This document shows positions 5,596-9,224 of a stretch of DNA of 9,224 nt, one piece after another. The first letter of the stretch is position 1. The number at the start of each line of letters is the position of its first letter. A program made the position numbers and the translations under genes. This DNA comes from an uncultured Clostridia bacterium (GTDB taxonomy: Bacteria > Bacillota > Clostridia > Oscillospirales > Acutalibacteraceae): contig CAMJYF010000041.1 of assembly GCA_946409885.1 (NCBI GenBank), forward strand, positions 1 to 9,224, read 5' to 3'. The notes beneath the pieces were generated by a model. The model ran no database searches and was not told where the DNA came from. It saw only the letters and a program-made list of their open reading frames with translations.

Positions 5596-7851
5596 ATGAA
5601 AAAGATGCTGTCCGTTTTGCTGGCCGCGGCGATGCTGTTCGGCCTGCTCCCCGCCGCGTTCTGCTCCGCCGCCGCGACGGCGCGGTTGTATAACGTCTAC
5701 GCCGACGGCATGGTCTTTCAGCAGAACGACGAAGCGATTTTTGCGGGGACGGCCGGGCCCGGCGCGCGGATACAAGCCGAACTGAAGGACGCCTCCGGCG
5801 CGGTCGTTGCTGCGGGAGAGAGCGCGGCGGAAGCGGACGGCACCTTTACCGTCTCGTTTGCTTCTCCCGCCGGTTCGTTTGAGGAATATACGGTGGCGCT
5901 GTCCGCGGACGGCGTGCCCTTTCAGACGCTCGCCAACGTTGTGTTTGGCGAGGTATGGCTTTCCTCCGGGCAGTCGAACATGGAGTACCCCTATGCGCAG
6001 GCGGAGGACTACGTGGCACCGGCCGGGGCCGTGAGCGAAGCAAAACGCTTTATCCGGCTGTTTTATTGCCCTTCGCTTGTGGAATACAACGGCTCGGTGA
6101 ACAATCTGCCCGCCCTGCCGCAGAATGAGATTCCCGGCTGTTGCTGGTACGACGCAAACGATCAAAGGTGCGACGGGTTCAGCGCCGTATCGTATTTCTT
6201 TGCGCTGGATCTGGCGGAAAAGCTCGACGTCCCTGTTGGCGTCGTGGCGCTGCCGCTGGGCGGGAGCTCCATTCTCACATGGCTTTCGCGGGAGACCATT
6301 GAGGGAAGCCCCGCGATCACCGCGCGGGCCAACGCAAACGGAGAATACTATTCTTCCGAGGCGTGGCAGGAAACGGGCGTCGGCTTTGGAGAGAAGGGAC
6401 CGTCCAACTTTTTCACCATGACCACCCAGTACAACAAAAAGGTCTGGGCGGTACGGCATTTCCGTTACGCGGGGATGCTCTGGTACCAGGGCGAGACCGA
6501 TATCGGCTGGACGGACGCGGAATACGCCGAGGCGCTGGACCTGATGCAGGATTCCTATTCGGCGCTGTTCGGTTACAACGGTACGCTGCCGCTGATCTGG
6601 ACGCAGCTGGCCTCTTACTATTACGGCAGCAATGAGGACAATACGCTGCGCAACATCGCGTTTGCCGATATGCAGCAATCGCGGCCCGGTTCGCGGGCGC
6701 TGGTCACTTCTTACGATTATCCCGCCACCTATCAGGAGGGGCCGGGGGCGATCCATCCCCAGACAAAAAAGCCCATCGGCGAACGCATGTCCTTCGCCGC
6801 CCAGCGCCTTGTCTACGGCAAGGCGGGGGATTATACGCTGCCCACGGTGGAACGCTATGAAATAAAGGACGGCGGTATCGCAGTGACATTCCGCGATACC
6901 GGCGACGGGCTTGTCTGCGGCGGCGAATATCCGCGCGGCTTTTCCATCGCGGGCGAAAACGGTATCTACGTCCGCGCCGACGCGGAGATAACCGACAGCA
7001 ATACCGTGTTCATCCACGCCGACGAGGTCCCCGCGCCGGTCAGCGCCGCCTATGCCTTCGCGATCACCAGCGACACGGCGAATCTCTACGCCTCCGAAAG
7101 CGGCGAAAAGACGCTGCCGGTCGCCCCGTTTATGCTGGACAGGGCAACGCTCCAGGTCGGTTATCAGAACAACGCCTGGACGGAGTGCGAGGAAGCGCAA
7201 AGCTGGCATTCGCTCAACCATACGTCCTATAACGCCTTTTACGATACGTGGACGGCGAAGAACGCGACCGCCGAGATCTCGCCGGATGCGGCGTATGCCG
7301 GCGCGGCCGGTCTGAAGGTCAGCGGCAGCGGGCGCTTCTCGGTTTCACCGGCGTATGATTATCTCCGCGACGGCAGCAAAAAAACCGTTTTCAGCGACCT
7401 GAACGACGATCTGAGAAATTACGCCTCCCTTTCGGTCATGGTCCGTAACGACGGCGATCGCCCCGTCGCGCTGGAGGGCCTTCGCATCCAGACCGCGTGG
7501 TTCTTTATGCGGACGCCCATTGTCGCCGGTACGGACGACACGACGTATGTGATCCCCGCCGACGGACAGTGGCACAAAATATGCTTTGACTTTGACACGG
7601 TCTACGCCGCGGACGCCCTGCTGGGGCCGCCCCTTGACGGCGGCAGCGCGCTGGAATACGTCACCGGGATCCGCTTCTGCTTCAAAGGGGACGACGCGGA
7701 ACTGAGCATGGACGATATCCGCTTTACCCCCCGTCAGGGCGGAAAAGCCGCCCTGCTCACAAGGGCCAAAACGATTCTGTTATGGTTGTTGAATCCGCTG
7801 AAAACGCTGCTGCGGATCCTGAACAGATGGAAGGACCCGACCGTCTGCTGA
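5596..7851 (+). CDS. Secreted sialate O-acetylesterase-type SGNH esterase with C-terminal beta domain and cationic tail
   Basis: A 751-residue exported carbohydrate esterase. Residues 1-27 are a Sec signal peptide (KK, hydrophobic core, then AFCSAA; Phe before Cys argues against a lipobox). Residues 30-115 form an N-terminal beta-sandwich. The SGNH/SASA domain follows: GEVWLSSGQSNMEYP (118-132, nucleophile Ser127), LPLGGSSI (219-226), MLWYQGETDIG (294-304, Glu300) and AIHPQTKKPIGERMS (385-399, His387). The Asp often found two residues before that His is Ala385. A beta domain (about 415-510) comes next, then a carbohydrate-binding-like sandwich (about 520-712) ending in SMDDIRF. The last 35 residues are basic and amphipathic and end in Cys. 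The family removes O-acetyl groups from sialic acid or from xylan-type glycans; the substrate is open, and the GH39-like partner leans toward plant polysaccharide. AAGGAG (5580-5585) lies ten bases before the ATG. The gene is probably co-transcribed with the hydrolase. Confidence 0.9.
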   Translation: MKKMLSVLLAAAMLFGLLPAAFCSAAATARLYNVYADGMVFQQNDEAIFAGTAGPGARIQAELKDASGAVVAAGESAAEADGTFTVSFASPAGSFEEYTVALSADGVPFQTLANVVFGEVWLSSGQSNMEYPYAQAEDYVAPAGAVSEAKRFIRLFYCPSLVEYNGSVNNLPALPQNEIPGCCWYDANDQRCDGFSAVSYFFALDLAEKLDVPVGVVALPLGGSSILTWLSRETIEGSPAITARANANGEYYSSEAWQETGVGFGEKGPSNFFTMTTQYNKKVWAVRHFRYAGMLWYQGETDIGWTDAEYAEALDLMQDSYSALFGYNGTLPLIWTQLASYYYGSNEDNTLRNIAFADMQQSRPGSRALVTSYDYPATYQEGPGAIHPQTKKPIGERMSFAAQRLVYGKAGDYTLPTVERYEIKDGGIAVTFRDTGDGLVCGGEYPRGFSIAGENGIYVRADAEITDSNTVFIHADEVPAPVSAAYAFAITSDTANLYASESGEKTLPVAPFMLDRATLQVGYQNNAWTECEEAQSWHSLNHTSYNAFYDTWTAKNATAEISPDAAYAGAAGLKVSGSGRFSVSPAYDYLRDGSKKTVFSDLNDDLRNYASLSVMVRNDGDRPVALEGLRIQTAWFFMRTPIVAGTDDTTYVIPADGQWHKICFDFDTVYAADALLGPPLDGGSALEYVTGIRFCFKGDDAELSMDDIRFTPRQGGKAALLTRAKTILLWLLNPLKTLLRILNRWKDPTVC

Positions 7852-7898
7852 CGCGTAAGAAAAACGGAAAAAAGCGTCATATCCGTTAAGAGAAACAA

Positions 7899-8218
7899 AT
7901 GCGAAAAATCAAAAAGCTGTTTTCTGTTTAATGACGTTTTGCATGGTGCTGTCGCTGTTTGCGATCGGCGCCGTGCCCGCCAACGCGGATACGGAAGGCT
8001 ATGCCTCAACGATCGTGAACGGAGTTCTTCATATGGAGGCATGGGTCACCCCCAACGCAACGGGCATCGTGGAGGTGGACAGAGCCCTCCAGTCTTCCTA
8101 TACCTTTACCGTGACGTTTAAAACGAAAACGTGGTACACAGACTCTACACGGATTTTTGTGGGACTGGGCAACGCCCCGACAAATCCCTGTTTGCCGTTA
8201 TCCCACAAAAATCCGTGA
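7899..8218 (+). pseudogene. Broken gene for a secreted protein (frameshifted signal peptide, truncated)
   Basis: An ATG at 7899 begins MRKIKKLFSV and meets TAA at 7929-7931. The next frame starts at the overlapping ATG (7931, sequence TAATG) with MTFCMVLSLFAIGAVPANA, the hydrophobic core and cleavage region of a signal peptide. Restoring one base between them gives a perfect signal peptide (basic n-region, core, ANA cleavage), so one T has probably been lost. The mature part (about 70 residues, STIVNGVLHMEAWVTPNATG, then SYTFTVTFKTKTWYTDSTR) looks like the start of a secreted beta-rich protein. It ends abruptly at RIFVGLGN, where the inverted repeat begins, followed by a non-homologous tail to the TGA at 8216-8218. 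Only the N-terminal part survives. The ribosome binding site before 7899 is weak. It lies 47 nt after the esterase and may have been its third operon member. I do not recognise the family with certainty. Confidence 0.7.
8148..8217. repeat. Perfect 17-bp inverted repeat at the truncation point
   Basis: CACGGATTTTTGTGGGA (8148-8164) is repeated exactly in reverse complement at 8201-8217, 36 bp apart. Inside, GGCAA (8169-8173) can pair with TTGCC (8192-8196), extending the hairpin. The left arm is coding sequence of the broken secreted gene, so the right arm is an inverted copy of it. No T-run follows, so it is not a simple terminator. Confidence 0.85.
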
Positions 8219-8254
8219 TGATCCTATATTTTGCCTGATTTTTGCCCATAATGC

Positions 8255-8293
8255 AAAAAAAACGCCTTTTGCCGTGGTAGACAAAAGACGTTT
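8255..8293 (-). terminator. Rho-independent terminator (strongest on the minus strand)
   Basis: AAACGCCTTTTG (8260-8271) pairs with CAAAAGACGTTT (8282-8293) with one mismatch around a 10-base loop. Read on the minus strand the hairpin runs into eight T residues (8255-8262). On the plus strand a weaker TTTCTTTT tail follows, so it may work in both directions and could also end the esterase operon. Confidence 0.65.
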
Positions 8294-8296
8294 CTT

Positions 8297-8365
8297 TTAT
8301 GTCGTACATCGCCTTAAAGCGCACCAGAAGGCAGTAATTCCGCCCAAAAGTGCACCAATCGCCAT
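8297..8365 (-). CDS. Possible 22-residue hydrophobic peptide or membrane-protein C-terminus
   Basis: The minus strand reads MAIGALLGGITAFWCALRRC and two Thr, then TAA, ending four bases before the terminator hairpin. AGGGA (8370-8374) lies 4 nt before the ATG, and a TGGTATACA extended -10-like site lies at 8381-8389, so a self-contained transcript of about 115 nt is possible. The frame is also open upstream to a TAG at 8474-8476 (58 codons in all), so this may instead be the tail of a lost gene. The peptide would be one membrane span with a basic end. No family is recognised. Confidence 0.25.
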   Translation of the reverse strand: MAIGALLGGITAFWCALRRCTT

Positions 8366-8422
8366 GTTGTCCCTACGGTTTGTATACCATTTCCTCTGGA
8401 TTCTGTTTTTTTTGCCCAATTG

Positions 8423-8459
8423 CCATAGTTGCCGTTTGGTAACGCCAACTATGGTTTTT
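8423..8459 (+). terminator. Palindromic hairpin followed by T5
   Basis: CCATAGTTG (8423-8431) pairs perfectly with CAACTATGG (8446-8454). After one C-C mismatch the stem continues as CGTT/AACG around a four-base loop, making a 32-nt near-palindrome followed by TTTTT (8455-8459). This fits a plus-strand terminator. It could also be a repeat-element end. Confidence 0.5.
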
Positions 8460-8500
8460 GCGCATAAATGCAACTATTTTATTATCATCCCGGAAATGAC

Positions 8501-8530
8501 TTGACTTTTCGCTTTTTTTAAGTGATTAAT
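8501..8530 (+). promoter_or_regulatory. Candidate promoter before the 12-codon ORF
   Basis: TTGACT (8501-8506) is followed after 18 bp by ATTAAT (8525-8530), four of six matches to the -10 consensus. A transcript from here would carry the ribosome binding site at 8549-8553. Confidence 0.35.
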
Positions 8531-8561
8531 GCGAAAACCGTTATTTTTGGAGGAATACGCT

Positions 8562-8600
8562 ATGACCGAAACCCAAGGATCCAACACACACAAAAAATAG
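8562..8600 (+). CDS. 12-codon ORF with a consensus ribosome binding site
   Basis: GGAGG (8549-8553) lies 8 nt before an ATG that opens MTETQGSNTHKK and stops at TAG (8598-8600). The ribosome binding site is as good as any in the window. The peptide could be a leader, a small functional peptide, or the first codons of a gene whose body was lost. A GTCAC-AA-GTGAC palindrome overlaps its stop (8600-8611). Confidence 0.25.
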   Translation: MTETQGSNTHKK

Positions 8601-8634
8601 TCACAAGTGACAATATACAAATAAGCTGACTTCA

Positions 8635-8643
8635 TGTTATAAT
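8635..8643 (+). promoter_or_regulatory. Extended -10 promoter of the 7TM sensor gene
   Basis: A perfect TATAAT (8638-8643) is preceded by TG one base upstream, an extended -10 element. The -35 region at the usual distance is poor (ATACAA, 8615-8620), which extended -10 promoters tolerate. The start would fall near 8650, 65 nt before the GTG at 8716. The GTCAC/GTGAC palindrome at 8600-8611 is placed where an activator could bind. Confidence 0.55.
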
Positions 8644-8715
8644 ATATTGATAATTTCAAAAACGATTGAAGCTGTCGCGAAATCAGGCGTCTGACGCGGA
8701 AAGGGGGGCTTCGCT

Positions 8716-9224
8716 GTGGGTTTCAACAGAATAAAGCTGCGCAAGATCCTGCTGTATCTGATCCCGCTGGTTTGCGCGGGGATGCTGAACCTTGTCGACG
8801 GCGTTCCCTTACGATTAAACCTTTGGGACCGGGGCGTTTTTCAGCTTGTTCACAGCGGCGTTCTGGCGTCTCTCCTGATCGAAGCCGTCTACATTCAGTG
8901 GGCCTTCAGCATCCGCAGACGGTTCCCGCAAAAGCAGATGCGCGGCAACACGACGCTGTTCGCGGCGGCTTTCATTCTGCTCAGCATTTTTCCGGTCGTC
9001 AAGTATTCGTTTGTTACACAGGGCGGCACAGCGGCGCGGTATCTGTGGTACGCCTATTATATCCCCCTGGCCTTCGGTCCGCCCTTTATGGTCCATGCGT
9101 CTCTGTATTTCGGCAAGCCGGACGATTACAGGCTGCCGAAAAAGTGGCGCTGGACCTACCTGCCCGCGGCGCTGCTTTCATTGGGGATCCTGACCAACGA
9201 CTTCCATCAGCTGGCGTTCGTGTT
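8716..9224 (+). CDS. N-terminal membrane domain of a 7TM sensor protein (probable histidine kinase), cut by the window end
   Basis: The frame opens at a GTG (8716-8718) with AAAGGGGGG (8700-8708) 7 nt upstream, and stays open for 169 codons to the window edge. Hydrophobic spans lie at about 9-28, 43-65, 80-97, 110-131 and 147-160. Between them are WAFSIRRRFP (62-71), RYLWYAYYIP (108-117), a YFGKPDDYRLPKKW segment (131-144) and LTNDFHQLAF (159-168). The late Thr-Asn followed by His and an aromatic end resembles the 7TM sensing domains placed before histidine kinase modules in Firmicutes, where the output domain follows the seventh helix. No kinase, GGDEF or other output domain is visible here, so the type of output is inferred. 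Its promoter is its own and it does not belong to the broken operon upstream. Confidence 0.7.
   Translation, partial: MGFNRIKLRKILLYLIPLVCAGMLNLVDGVPLRLNLWDRGVFQLVHSGVLASLLIEAVYIQWAFSIRRRFPQKQMRGNTTLFAAAFILLSIFPVVKYSFVTQGGTAARYLWYAYYIPLAFGPPFMVHASLYFGKPDDYRLPKKWRWTYLPAALLSLGILTNDFHQLAFV

Noticed and set aside
5596..5670. Lipoprotein signal for the esterase
   Set aside because: The residue before Cys23 is Phe, which does not fit a lipobox; a standard signal peptidase I site after CSA or ATA fits better.
5515..7221. Long open frame on the minus strand (568 codons) opposite the esterase
   Set aside because: It lies antisense to a clearly recognisable esterase. Its product is rich in Arg, Gly and His without any domain, as expected from the complement of a GC-rich gene.
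8148..8217. Integron attC site reading of the inverted repeat
   Set aside because: The arms are perfectly matched and no GTTRRRY / RYYYAAC core pair is placed as an attC site needs. No integrase is present.
8191..8433. Seven TTGCC motifs on one strand
   Set aside because: The spacing is irregular and the flanks differ. Low-complexity T-runs explain most of them, so there is no evidence for an array.
8157..8504. 115-codon plus-strand frame across the AT-rich region
   Set aside because: It crosses the inverted repeat, both terminator hairpins and the -35 box of a candidate promoter, has no ribosome binding site, and its composition is not protein-like.

Overview
The window looks like chromosomal DNA of a GC-rich Firmicute of class Clostridia, probably an uncultured gut or rumen Oscillospiraceae-type lineage. 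The pointers are strong AGGAG-type ribosome binding sites, sigma-A promoters with TTGAC and TATAAT boxes, Clostridia-like protein families (a MerR regulator with duplicated sensing modules, DUF4838, a GH39-like hydrolase, a secreted esterase, a 7TM sensor), and GC-rich genes separated by AT-rich gaps. This placement is inferred from family recognition only; no ribosomal or other marker gene is present.

Left part (1-3500, minus strand). A 542-residue protein fuses a degenerate anti-sigma-like ATP-binding domain to a dicarboxylate/amino acid:cation symporter fold whose key cation and substrate residues are altered. It has its own near-consensus promoter and a tandem 14-mer in its leader. Upstream on the same strand is a MerR-type regulator with two tandem copies of a beta-rich effector module. 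Upstream of that lies a graveyard of two gene remnants, the C-terminal part of an MDR quinone oxidoreductase and the C-terminal part of a DUF4838 protein.

Middle (4000-7851, plus strand). A clear promoter drives a two-gene unit: a cytoplasmic GH39-like clan A glycosidase with both catalytic glutamates visible, and a secreted sialate O-acetylesterase-type SGNH esterase with a beta-sandwich C-terminal region and a cationic amphipathic tail. Together they suggest breakdown of an O-acetylated glycan: the esterase removes acetyl groups outside the cell and the glycosidase cleaves imported oligosaccharides.

Right part (7852-9224). A secreted-protein gene is broken twice, by a one-base frameshift in its signal peptide and by truncation at a perfect 17-bp inverted repeat. 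About 500 bp of AT-rich, hairpin-rich DNA follows, with a minus-strand terminator next to a possible 22-residue hydrophobic peptide, a plus-strand terminator-like palindrome, and a 12-codon ORF behind a consensus RBS. The window ends inside the N-terminal membrane domain of a 7TM sensor protein, probably a histidine kinase or similar signalling protein.

The least ordinary items are the ATPase-transporter fusion with its rewritten transport site, the inverted-repeat scar that ends the broken secreted gene, and the possible small transcription unit at 8255-8390.
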